Part shown: positions 1 through 10,088 of the stretch, piece after piece
How positions within the stretch are numbered: position 1 is the first letter of the stretch
How the letters are laid out: every line of letters begins with the position of its first letter
Assembly (NCBI RefSeq): GCF_033568475.1
Contig: NC_133121.1
Coordinates: 133,828,375 to 133,892,374 of the forward strand
Direction: 5' to 3'
Length of the DNA stretch: 64,000 nt
Origin: Henckelia pumila
Lineage: Eukaryota > Streptophyta > Magnoliopsida > Lamiales > Gesneriaceae
Program-made: the position numbers and the translations under genes
Notes under the pieces: generated by a model
The model's input: only the letters and a program-made list of their open reading frames with translations
What the model was told of the DNA's origin: nothing
Database searches by the model: none

Positions 1-655
1 TTTGATTTAATTAATGTAAAAATATTAATTAATAAATAGATAAATAATATGACGAAAATAAGGCGAAATTAATTGAGATAAGCTATACATAAATTAATAA
101 TACATCAAACCAAACAATGCCTGTATTTTATAACTCACATCTTCGTCGCATGGAATGGAATATAGGGATCTTTCTATGATTTATTCTCAAGTAAATCCAG
201 ATGCGGTAGTAATTTATTTATTCTTAAAATATTTAAATTTGAAATTGTTAGTGATAAATAAAACTTTCCCATGTATACGCAATTATTATTAAAGTTTGAC
301 ATTCATTGGACTGAGTTTAATTCGTGGGTTGTTATATTAAATAGCCATTAATATCAATATTTTTGGTAAATTTATGAAGAGGTGTGGACAGTGGACTCTC
401 CAACTCTTTGCGTAGAGAAATTTATTTTCCCCATATGCATGTCGTTCGGGCCACACGGGAAAAAAAAGGTGAAAAAAAAGGGCAAAATCGTCAATATATA
501 TATATATATATATATATATTTTGTATGATGCCCAACACTATATGCCCACTTTATGCCCACCATATACAAGTTAACTCATCTATTATACCGGTCAACTCCT
601 CTATTGTACATGATGGACATGAAGTGGGCATATAGTGTTGGGCACCATAAAAAAA

Positions 656-696
<41 letters not shown>

Positions 697-866
697 CCGG
701 CCTCCGAGTATAAAAATGCTCACGTGTTTTTTATTTCCAAAATCGACAATAAGACATTCAGAAGCCAAAGAGTGCCTGCTATCCACATTCTCTCTCTATT
801 ATATCTGCCGCTTTCGCTCTCCGATCAATTTAGGGTTTTCCGATTCCTCAACCAGTTGTCTCAGAC
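1..866. other. Intergenic / upstream region of the RING gene
   Basis: No supported gene. The first 120 bases are AT-rich and resemble a stretch at about 14100-14215, including a shared end ending in an ACCAAAC-type motif, so the window probably opens inside an old MITE copy. Positions 493-692 hold a hairpin-like repeat with two TA microsatellites (separate entry). About 695-866 is the likely 5' UTR and core promoter of the RING gene; it has CT-rich stretches typical of plant leaders but no TATA box I would trust. Confidence 0.5.
493..692. repeat. Inverted repeat with (TA)n tracts on both sides
   Basis: Bases 529-551 and 622-644 are exact 23-base reverse complements (arms start TGCCCAACACTATATGCCC). 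Each arm is flanked on its outer side by a TA dinucleotide tract, at about 493-519 and 659-692, so the whole 200 bases can fold as one hairpin. The loop also has two short near-copies of a CAACTC-CTATT motif. This could be a small foldback or MITE-like element, or a local inverted duplication. It sits about 170 bases before the ATG of the RING gene, within reach of its promoter. Confidence 0.6.
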
Positions 867-2571
867 ATGAATTCTGATTCGATCCGCAACGCTTCTATTC
901 CTCCGGTTTCCTCAAACCCCACATGTTTCGCCAAGAAAAAAAGGGTATGCTTTTTTTAGTTCTTGAATTGCAATATCGGATTAAAGATTTTATTGATTGG
1001 CAATGGTTTGGTTGCTGGCGGTGTCATTTCAATTTCTTCTTGCCTTTCTACCTAAAGGTTTTCTCTTGAAAAAAAAAAAACATATGTATTTATTTGTGAA
1101 GGCTGTGGTTTTCTGTGTTGATTTCTCTGCGGTTATGCGATTGTTTGTTATTATTTTAATCATTTCTGGTGAAGTCTTATTTCCTTGGTCAGTTTCCTGC
1201 TTCGTTTTTTAATTAATTTTCAGTTTTTTTTGTTGTGTAGAGTTTTTTTTTATTTTATTTTAATATCTGACTTTTTTCTATGTAATATAGGCAAATCGAT
1301 CAGCGAAGCTGAAGCAGAACAAGCTTGATGCTCGGCGGGAGCAGTGGCTTTCTCAAGGTTTGAGATATATATATGTATATATATGCGTTTAATTACTCTG
1401 GAAACTATATTTATTCATCCGTGTTTCTCAAGGTTAATTGGATCTTTTATTATTTTTTAGGTTTTTATTCAATGTTTGTACTGCAATGCATATGCTTCAG
1501 GAGGTCTAAACTTTATTTACTTTAGGTTCTTGATAATTTTCATTTTTTTTTGTGCACTCCAAAGTCTAATAAAATGTTTCTTAAGTTTTATTTGGTCTTT
1601 TTGTTTTTATCATTTCAGTCAAAAATAAGGATGAATGTAAGAATGATGAGAATAGTGTATTGAGTACAAGTCAAGGGCATCCAGTGCATTTGGAGAAGGA
1701 AAGGGGCCAATTCAGAGAGAACCTGGAGATAAAGATGAGGGATATCGAGGTGAATTATGGTGACGGATCGTGCATGAATCAGTTTAGTGACTCTGAATTC
1801 TCTCCGTCAAACAGCCCCACCAGTCACAACAGTGGTATGTTGGGAAGTAATCATGCTGGGATCAATTTTGCAGAAAGTAGCAGCATCAGCAGCAGTCGAA
1901 GCAGTAGCATTAGTAGCAACGGATGCTTCTGGGGAATTATGAGTGAGGAAGATGACGAGGATAGAGGTGATGATGGCTGCTTGGACGATTGGGAAGCTGT
2001 GGCTGATGCATTGGCCGCCACTAATAAGACACAAGAGCATAGCCCTAACTCAGCTTTGGTTCCTCCACTTTTGAGTAAGCATGGAAATACTGCACAATCC
2101 AGTTCTAATTCGGAAATAGCAACCCAAGAGATCGATGTTTCAAATGCAAATCTAGAGAGGAGAGGAACGGGACAGACACCTCAAATGAATTGTCGGGCTT
2201 GGAGGGCAGACGATGTTTCTCGCCCTCGATGTCTGCCGCATTTGTCAAAGCAGTATAGTTTCCCCTTGAAATCTGAGCGGCAGTTTGACTGCAGAAGATC
2301 TGTTTGGGATTGTAAGGATGTTCAGCAGGTTCCAACATCATGCCCAATATGCTATGAGGATTTAGACTGCACGGACTCGAGTTTCCTCCCATGTCAGTGT
2401 GGTTTCCGGCTCTGCCTTTTTTGTCACAAGAGGATTCTGGAGGAAGATGCGCGTTGTCCCGGTTGCAGGAAGCACTATGACCATAAACATGTTAAAGGAG
2501 AGAGAGCATTTGATGGAGGAAGTTTAAGTTATCAATTGGAACGATCTTATAGCATGATAACAAGATCTTAG
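867..2571 (+). CDS. RING zinc-finger protein, CNOT4-like C4C4 RING (three exons)
   Basis: Three exons join in frame: 867-944, 1291-1357 and 1619-2571, each with GT/AG borders, giving about 365 residues. The N-terminus is basic and lysine-rich (FAKKKR, then ANRSAKLKQNKLDARREQW). A long acidic, Ser-rich middle follows (EEDDEDRGDDG), and a C-terminal RING begins at CPICYEDLDC, runs through PCQCGFRLCLFC and closes with CPGC. The second half of the RING uses only cysteines, as in the C4C4 RING of the CCR4-NOT subunit NOT4, so E3 ubiquitin ligase activity is likely. Plant relatives of this layout are annotated as RING/U-box superfamily proteins with little experimental work. An open frame begins further upstream of exon 3's own ATGs, so the start was set by the spliced exon 1 ATG. 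The neighbouring formin remnant is on the other strand. Confident on domain, not on pathway. Confidence 0.85.
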
Positions 2572-3676
2572 GATGAGTCTCTGTTCCTTAAACTTTTGGT
2601 TGTCTCCTTTTCCAGCATGTTTTGCATGTGTTTTACTGTTCAGACTGGTTTTTACAGACATTGATATTCATATAGAAACATTTCTGAAGCACAGGGTACT
2701 AATTGTAATTCTCTATTATTTTGGTGCTGATGAAAAAATGTTATCATGTGAATAGATAAGGCGATATAGTAATTGATTACTTAAATTTTCTTGCAATATT
2801 ATAATTTGTTTATTATTGCAACAACTTACACTCAGATGATAACGCTGTTCCAAACCATTGAGAGCTTGCTTTGATCTCTTTGAATTAGTTCCGCAGCTTC
2901 CGAATTTTAGCAGCGTATTATCACTTTTTTAGTTTAACTAGTGTCAAAAATTGAGTTGAGTGGGATTTCACTTAAAACACTTGGTGATCTTGATGTCTTT
3001 TGCTTGTATGATGCCTTGGAGCAATTAGTCGACGTATGAATGCTTGATCCTTGTGTCTGGTGCTCTTCTGTAGATGATTGTTGTAAGTGCGAAAAATCGC
3101 TGTGTCTGGTGTAAGTTACATGATTTCATATGTAACATTGGATTTTGGTATCCCTGGTGCTGCAACTTCCATAGTTGAAAGTTGAAACAGCCTTGCTTTT
3201 GGATGGCCAAAGCCACAAAGCATTGTCCTGGCCAATCTTCAATTACATTTTTTCTCCGAAGTAATTTTGCTGCAAACTATAGATGTGAGATTATATCGAT
3301 TAGAACTAAAATGATTCTAAAAGGTACCAAATAAAAAAGTATTGTGGTGGCTAATCATGTAAATGATATTCTTGTTTTTGGATTAATGTAGTTTTATCCA
3401 CTGTTAAACAATAAATTTGGTATCTTTTCTGATATACTGATTTGTCTGAGTTAGAAATTAGAGTGATACTAGTTTATTCTCCTATTATCATTACTCAAGA
3501 TTTTATACAAGTCGTTTGGAATGCCTCGAGAATTACTGTGATGAATTGATTGATAGTTGATTTATTCATGGTCGGTATTCGGTATCAACCATCACAGTAT
3601 CCTTCAATATATCAGCTTACATTATAATCTGCAGAAAATCTCTGATGTAAGTTCCACATCAGATATTTGTGCTTTG
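2572..3676. other. Intergenic, 3' UTR of the RING gene
   Basis: The first 200-300 bases are the likely 3' UTR of the RING gene. Nothing else with coding potential is seen; short frames here are random. No clear repeat family was recognised. Confidence 0.5.
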
Positions 3677-5690
3677 TCACATGAAAGAATCGTCCTCTGA
3701 GTCACTTGAAATTTCTCTGGGCTTTTGTGCCAAGAAATTTGATTTCATGTTGTGAAATTTAACTGGAGACCTTGGCTTTGGAGGTAGTGGAGGTGGTGAA
3801 CCAGGACCTGCCACCTTTTTCTTCCGTAAGTTCTTTGTGATTTCTGCACAAACTTGATCGACCATATTTAAGAAATCATTGACAACAACAAATAATTAAA
3901 GTGGACTGGTGGCTTTATTCGTTAAATCTCCTTCTTGATAATACCTGTTGTTTTCTTCACAAGCTCAATTACTCTTCTTTCCTCCTCTCTCACCAAATTA
4001 ATATCCTCTTCACTATTCTCTAAAAACTTTTTCATTTCCCTTAAATGTTAACCATGTTCAACCTCGCTGCACGTCAAAATTTGCTTAATCTCATCAACCT
4101 TGTATTTCAGAGCTGAATATGTGTTCATGAAGCTGTCAAAGTCTATGGTGAGTGCTTTCTTCACAATTCACATTACTAAACTCTGAACCTAAACACTTGA
4201 ATGATTGTAATCCTAGCATTAGACACTCCGTGTCAATTTCCTCTGAATTCTTGATATTTGAATTTTTTATCTTTGTCTTGTATGTGTTCTATTGCGCTAA
4301 TGCCACCAGGTTTGTTTTCTATATTAGTCTCATGACGTTTACCTTCTGATCGAATTACTCGTTCATCAACAAAGTTAAGTAGAGTGGTCTCACTGTATGT
4401 ATTTTTTGCATCAGATAGTCTACAGAGGGAGTTAAGGTTGAAGCCTCGAGCATTTCCTCTTGCTGTTCCAGCATTCATTCTATTACCAACCTTGAGAAAA
4501 GCTTCTAGGAGTTTAAAGAATATTCCACCAGTTCTTAATTCATGACTTCTCAATTCAAGTGATTGCAGACATACCTTGAGATGCAATATTTCTTGGTCTT
4601 GGGTGAATCTGAGAAGCATTGTGCTGAAGCGAATGAATGCTGAGGGAACTGACAAGATTTGGTAGAGGAAAGGCTCGGCATCAGCTAGCTTTGTTGGGTT
4701 CTCACCGAATTCAAGTATTTTGGTCCTCTCTTCTTGAGTTGGGCTAATCTTGTTCAGTTTTTCAAGGGTATCGACATCAAGTCCTCGGCCCTCCAATGAA
4801 GCTTTGAGAATTTCTTTCCGAGAAACTGCTAGAAACTTGAGGACGATTGCCGTATTTTGGGAATTTCGTGGATCAGAGTATGAACATTTGAGCAAACTGA
4901 CCTGAGTTAGAATTGCCCTCACATATTTGATTTGCTGCTTCTGTTGGTTGATTTTTTGTCGGCTAATTTGTAACTGAACAGGGATTCCATCAGTGCATCA
5001 TCAAACCTGACAGAATGAACCTAACGAATGGAAATTTCAACAAATTTCGATCTGTGACAAACATGAATGAGAAGACAATGCATAAAGGTTCGTGAATCTT
5101 GTTACTGCTTACCTAAAAGATCCGTCATCGATCTCATTCCATACCATTGAATGAACTGTATTAGCAGTAGCCTTGTCCCAGTGTAATTGCTTCAGTCTTG
5201 TTTGAAATTCTTCATTTGCTTCCATACTCTTACTGTTGGTTTCCATTCCTCTCGATGGAAGGAGTAGGTTATGTGGTGAAATTAGACCCCGTGTATTGGC
5301 TGGTAATGCATGTTTTGATTTTGGTGGAATCAGAGGTGGTTCTGTGAATTTTCTTCTAGGACGTAGTAGTGGCGGAGGCAGAGGTGGCAATGGTGGTCGT
5401 TGTGGTGGAATTTGCTCGGATAGAATTGACATCTGAGACAAAGGAGTAGCTGGTGGTGATGGAGGAGTTCCCCACATTTTAGATATGGAGAATGGGGGGA
5501 CGTTGGTGTTGGGAAACTGTCTTCTATGCAGACAAATCAGAGATTTCACGTAGAGGATATGTAGTTGGTGGCACTGGTTTCTTCGGCGAAGAGTTATACA
5601 CTCCCTTGAAAGAGCAGCCTGAAAAATTCCCAGCATGGAAACCTGCATCAGATGTGCATTTACCTAGTCTCTTGGCGATTACAAATCTAT
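3677..5690 (-). pseudogene. Class I formin remnant (FH1 + FH2), disrupted
   Basis: On the minus strand a formin can be followed from a proline-rich FH1 part (LSEQIPPQRPPLPPLPPPLL, about 5350-5450) into FH2. The actin-assembly domain starts at LKQLHWDK (about 5170) and a real intron joins DDGSFR to FDDALMESLF (about 5112 to 4993). FH2 continues through SQNTAIVLKFLAVSRKEIL, LLEAFLKVGNRMNAGTARGN and FNLNSLCRLSDAK, then a tail ending SSDSEDDSFM at 3677. Several lesions break it: a stop in the FH1 part near 5515, a frame change at an A/T run near 4955, another near 4180, and stops near 4048 and 3900. No N-terminal signal peptide, extracellular Pro-rich part or membrane segment is present upstream. 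It is a host gene in decay or a truncated copy of the FH4/FH8-like type. Class I formins nucleate actin at the plasma membrane; this copy should not make a working one. Confidence 0.8.
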
Positions 5691-7102
5691 GTACGAGGTA
5701 AGACTGTGATCCCCGCTACAGATGACTAATCGTAGCTGTGATTGCAACAACCTGAACCATTAATTTGCTCTGTACAGCCATTTGATTTTAAGATTGTTTC
5801 TTTGGATTTTCAGCATATATGATTCTGCTGAAGTCGGGGTTGGAGGAAGATAAATAATTATTAGGAAGTAGAAATTTGCGGACCCGTTTATGTAAATGTT
5901 CAAAAACTTTTTGCAGATATGTTGCAAGTGCACGAAACATGTGTTAAAATAATGGAATGATACAGTGAAATAGATTTATGGTAAGAATTGAAGTGGTTTC
6001 ATTGTTGTGATTTAGGCAACCATAGTTGAGGCTCGCTATCTGTAATGGAACGCAGGCTGATGGCAGTTTTGATGAATTGATGGATGGGGAATGTCACAGC
6101 TGTTACACATCAAAATGTTTTATTTATTGAATCGATTATTTATGTATTTTTACAAATTTAAAGTTTCAAATATAAAATATTATTTTAAGAAATTTTAAGA
6201 TAAATAAATTAGTTTAGTTATTCAAAATTGTAGTGTCGAGTGTTTGATACATAGGATGCGACGACCAAATTGATATGGATATGTAGCATGGGTAATAAGA
6301 AATACATTAGATGTGATGTAATTTACGCATCAGTAGTATGGTAATTTATGCAGTATAATTAATTATGTGATGTATAGATGGAGCGTGGATTATGTAATTA
6401 ATAATTATTTTATTATCCACTTTGATATGAAAATTTAATTGATTCATTAAAATTACACACAAATATCTATCTTCTATATTCATTTGGTTGGTATATTATA
6501 AGGTATTGTTTGAGAGAGCTGAAAAGTGTCAGCTTTTTATTAACAAAATTTTGAAATTTTGTGAAATTTTATTAACGAGAAGCTGAGAAGTGCTTCCTAC
6601 AAACTCTTCCAAACACTGCTTAAAAGTGTTAGTGTTGCTTTTGAGAAGTGTCTAAGTTGGTGAAGTAGGTAAGTATTTGATCAGTGATCAGACGTTCGAT
6701 CTCTTATCAACATTTTTTTGAGCTAACGTGTTGCACATGGTTTGTCTAGTACGATTTACCTGATTAGCCTAGTTTTCGTCTTTACGAGGTTTAATTGGTA
6801 CGTTTTATATGACTAGTCTAATTTACAGGTTATTGCGTTAGTTCAAACCAGATTATTGCTTTACTTTAAACAAAATTATTGTGTTTCAAGTTTTTACTGT
6901 CATAAAAGAAATTGTTATTGTGTTATCTTGGTATATTTTATAGAAGATATTCAAGTGAATATCTGAATTGAAATAAAAAACCATAATAATATTAATAGAT
7001 TTCACCTTATTTCTTTTGAATTGAAGATTGGCTGTGTGATGCGAATTTTAGCTGTGGTCGGCACAAAACGGGAAGCATGAGAGTAGGAGATGGGAGACCA
7101 AA
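5691..7102. other. Intergenic with a SINE
   Basis: AT-rich DNA with no supported gene. A tRNA-derived SINE lies at about 6649-6880 (separate entry). Bases 6505-6640 contain partly self-complementary AAGTGT/CTGAGAAG motifs that may be another small element, but I could not define its ends. The promoter of the PPR gene must lie in the last few hundred bases. Confidence 0.45.
6649..6880 (+). mobile_element. tRNA-derived SINE, diverged (same family as the one at 47502-47730)
   Basis: The stretch starts GTCTAAGTTGGTGAAGTAGG (A-box-like) and carries a B-box-like ACGTTCGATCTC about 35 bases on. It then matches the minus-strand SINE at 47502-47730 in order: GTGCGATTTACCTGA-like, then CAGGTTATTGCGTTAGT near 6832. 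A short extra segment around 6770-6830 is not in the other copy. Both look like the Au-type angiosperm SINE family. The ends and target duplication of this older copy are not clear. Confidence 0.6.
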
Positions 7103-8536
7103 ATGGCCATTGTACCTAACAGAATCGCCAAACTGCACCGCCCCTTCACCACAAAACCACCGTCGCCACCGCCGGATCCCACCAGCATCGCCGACCTAAT
7201 CCTCGGTTCAGAAAACCAGCAATCCTTGACTCAAACCCTCCACTCTCTCAACCAATGGACCCCAGATTTAGTCCACACAGTCCTCAAACGCCTCTGGAAC
7301 CACGGCCCCAAAGCCCTCCAATTCTTCAACGCTCTCGACTGCCACCCTCTCTATTTCCATTCCGCTACCGCCTTTGACTGTGTAATCGACATCGCTGCCC
7401 GAATGCGGGACTACAGAACCATCTGGGCTCTCATGCACCGTATGAGAACCCAAAAATTGGGTCCCACCCCCAAAACCTTCGCCATTATCTTGGAAAGGTA
7501 CGTCTCTAATGGGAAAGCTGATAAAGCGGTCAAGATTTTCTTGTCGATGCATGAATATGGTTGCCAGCAGAATTTAAGCTCTTTTAATGCGTTTCTTGAC
7601 GTGTTATGTAAGTCGAAACGGGCCGAAATGGCATATAAATTGTTTAAGATTTTCAGGGGTAGGTTTAGGGCTGACGTTATTAGCTATAATGTGATTGCAA
7701 ATGGGTTCTGCCTAAGGAAGCAAACACCGAAGGCGCTCGAAGTTTTGAGGGAGATGATTGAGAGGGGTTTGCAGCCGACATTGACAACTTATAACACACT
7801 GCTTAAGGGGTATTTTAGAGCTGGACAACTTAAGGAAGGTTGGGAATTTTTCTTACAAATGAAGAAGAGGAACATTGATATAGATGTTGTTAGTTATACG
7901 ACGATAGTTCATGGATTTGGTGTTGTAGGTGAAGTCGAGAAGGCAAAAAAAGTGTTTGATGAAATGGTGGGAGCTGGGGTTCTTCCATCTGTTGCTACTT
8001 ACAATGCTATGATTCAAGTTTTATGTAAGAAAGATAGTGTTGAAAATGCAATCGTGATATTTGATGAAATGTTGAGGAAGGGTTACATTCCAAACGCTGT
8101 GACTTATAATTTAGTTATTAGAGGACTGTGTCATGCGGGGAAAATGGAGATGGCGATTGATTATATGAATAAAATGAAAGATGATTGTGAGCCAACCATT
8201 CAGACGTTTAATGTCATCATTCGGTATTATTGTGATGATGGAGAAATAGAGTGCGCTTTGGAGCTCTTCAAGAAGATGAATGGCGGAAGTGTTTTGCCTA
8301 ACTTGGATACTTACAATATTTTGATCAGCTCAATGTTTGTGAGAAAAAAGTCGGATGATATGTTACTTGCTGGGAAGTTGCTGATAGAAATGGTTGAGAG
8401 AGGGTACTCACCTCGGAAATTTACATTGAATCGGGTTCTGAATGGTCTTCTACTCACCGGTAATCAAGAGTATGCGAAATACATTTTAAGGATGCAGAGT
8501 AAATTTGGCCGACTTCCTCGGCAATTCAGATTATGA
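7103..8536 (+). CDS. OTP43: P-type pentatricopeptide repeat protein, OTP43-like, mitochondrial
   Basis: A single uninterrupted exon of 477 residues, typical of plant PPR genes. After a Pro/Thr-rich, acid-poor N-terminus that fits an organelle transit peptide, about eleven 35-residue P-type repeats run from near residue 95 to 450 (for example VISYNVIANGFCLRKQTPKA, TTYNTLLKGYFRAGQLKEG, VTYNLVIRGLCHAGKMEMA). No E, DYW or SMR domain follows. The C-terminus (LAGKLLIEMVERGYSPRKF, NGLLLTGNQ, then a basic RQFRL end) is what I recall of Arabidopsis OTP43 (At1g74900), which is needed for trans-splicing of mitochondrial nad1 intron 1. The KONJAC1-like gene at 15035-18592 supports this, since At1g74910 is KONJAC1. 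The first ATG in frame was used as the start. Family certain, orthology likely. Confidence 0.85.
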   Translation: MAIVPNRIAKLHRPFTTKPPSPPPDPTSIADLILGSENQQSLTQTLHSLNQWTPDLVHTVLKRLWNHGPKALQFFNALDCHPLYFHSATAFDCVIDIAARMRDYRTIWALMHRMRTQKLGPTPKTFAIILERYVSNGKADKAVKIFLSMHEYGCQQNLSSFNAFLDVLCKSKRAEMAYKLFKIFRGRFRADVISYNVIANGFCLRKQTPKALEVLREMIERGLQPTLTTYNTLLKGYFRAGQLKEGWEFFLQMKKRNIDIDVVSYTTIVHGFGVVGEVEKAKKVFDEMVGAGVLPSVATYNAMIQVLCKKDSVENAIVIFDEMLRKGYIPNAVTYNLVIRGLCHAGKMEMAIDYMNKMKDDCEPTIQTFNVIIRYYCDDGEIECALELFKKMNGGSVLPNLDTYNILISSMFVRKKSDDMLLAGKLLIEMVERGYSPRKFTLNRVLNGLLLTGNQEYAKYILRMQSKFGRLPRQFRL

Positions 8537-10088
8537 TACCCACTTCTGTATATGTGCGTTCACAATAATTTGGAACCTTGTACGCTGCGTTGTGGGCAAC
8601 TGTGAGATATTTATCTGGTTGGTGGAGGTTTTAGAATGTTAAGGCTTGCTAATGATTTTGTGGTGGAAATGACCTTCGCTATCAAGATGAAGAATTTCAA
8701 GGGGGCAGGCCATGGCTTTCAATGTCTGGTGCGACCATAAAGAACTTACTGTGCTGATCAAGGAGTTTCAAATGTTGACAAAGTTTTTTTTTTTTTTTTT
8801 TTATAGAATCACAGTACCAATTTTGTTATTGTTTCTAACGCTTTATGATGGGCTTTAATGTGCTTCATTTATCAGGATGATCTTTGGCTTATGGTGGTTG
8901 CTGGTAGAAGCTAGAGCTTCAGATTCTGGGCAATGCACAGAAACATGTGAATTATGAACTCACATGGTCTTGGATATACATTGCTTTCACATAATATAGA
9001 ATTTTTTCCCCATTCATTCGTAAGAGTTTTCGTCATTTATGATCCAACTTTTCTTTCATTATTTTTCTAAACATTCCCCTTCTTTTACTCCTATGCATAT
9101 GGAGACTAGCATGCTCTTTTTTATTCTAAATGCAGAAGCACGGCTGATGGCTCCAAGACCTGAGTCAGATTCATCGATGTTGCTTAGCTTTTTGGTTCAC
9201 TACTATTTTCCATGAGGGGATTGGCACGCCTCGACGAACATGTCCATTGGGATCCGAGGATTTCTACAACTCAATGAAGATTTCGTTGACGCTCAATGGA
9301 ATCTGGAAATGTTTTTTTAAGTCGGATAGGTTAGGGTTTTTTTTTAAAAAGTTTTTTTTTGGAAATTCATGTATTCTCTCCGAGTCTTCTATTCCTTATT
9401 TTGTAATGCCGAAAAGTTGTGGGAAAAAAATGAGCTGAGATGAATTTAGAGGAATAATGATATGATTTGTGTATGAAAATTAAATTCATTGGATAGGGTA
9501 TCTATAAGTAAAAGGATAATGGGAAAAATAAAATAATAAAATAAAATAAATTCGTGTTTTATGGACTGAGCTAATCCTAGCGGACATATGTAAAATGTAC
9601 ATTGCCCCGAGTACTGAAAATTTCCTATTTCTATTTTTGTGCGTCCAAATTACTAACTATTGCCAATGAGGTCTTGGCCTAGTGGTCAAGATTGAGGAAC
9701 GGAGACCACGAGATCTCAGTTTTGATTTTCGCTAACTGCGGGTAGATTTCCTAATTTATTTAGGTAGTTTTAGGTACTTTCTTTAGCTCGAGACAAGCAC
9801 GTCTCGAGTCGATGCTCAAGTCCCGTCGATTGTGCGGACAAATTTTACTCTTTAGTGTTGCAATATGATGTAATTTCGATATTCGATGCAATTTGTACTC
9901 AAAAAAAAAATGACTAACTATTACAGACGGAGAAACGCATATCTTTCGAAAACGCAAAATATCATACTTACAGAAAAGTTGCACAATTCAAAGATATTTT
10001 ACACGATGGTACAGCAAATTCTTGTCCTAACATAGTAACATGTGACTCAGGTAGAAGTTGGTGTCAAGGGGGTGGCGACCTTGACAAT
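8537..10088. other. Intergenic with a SINE
   Basis: 3' UTR of the PPR gene (to perhaps 8900), a poly-T run near 8787-8802, then AT-rich DNA with no gene. A SINE sits at 9662-9912. The short stretch after it is the 3' UTR of the minus-strand PDX3-like gene. Confidence 0.45.
9662..9912 (+). mobile_element. tRNA-derived SINE with target-site duplication
   Basis: Begins GCCAATGAGGTCTTGGCC, with an A-box-like CCTAGTGGTCAAG and a B-box-like region near 9712-9730, and ends in a 10-base A run. It is bounded by exact 10-base direct repeats ACTAACTATT at 9652-9661 and 9913-9922, the mark of L1-type retroposition. It is a different family from the Au-like SINEs at 6649 and 47502. Confidence 0.75.

Noticed and set aside
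5236-5436. Gly-rich plus-strand frame
   Set aside because: Mirror of the proline-rich FH1 region of the formin remnant.
7268-7552. 94-residue minus-strand frame
   Set aside because: Shadow of the PPR gene.
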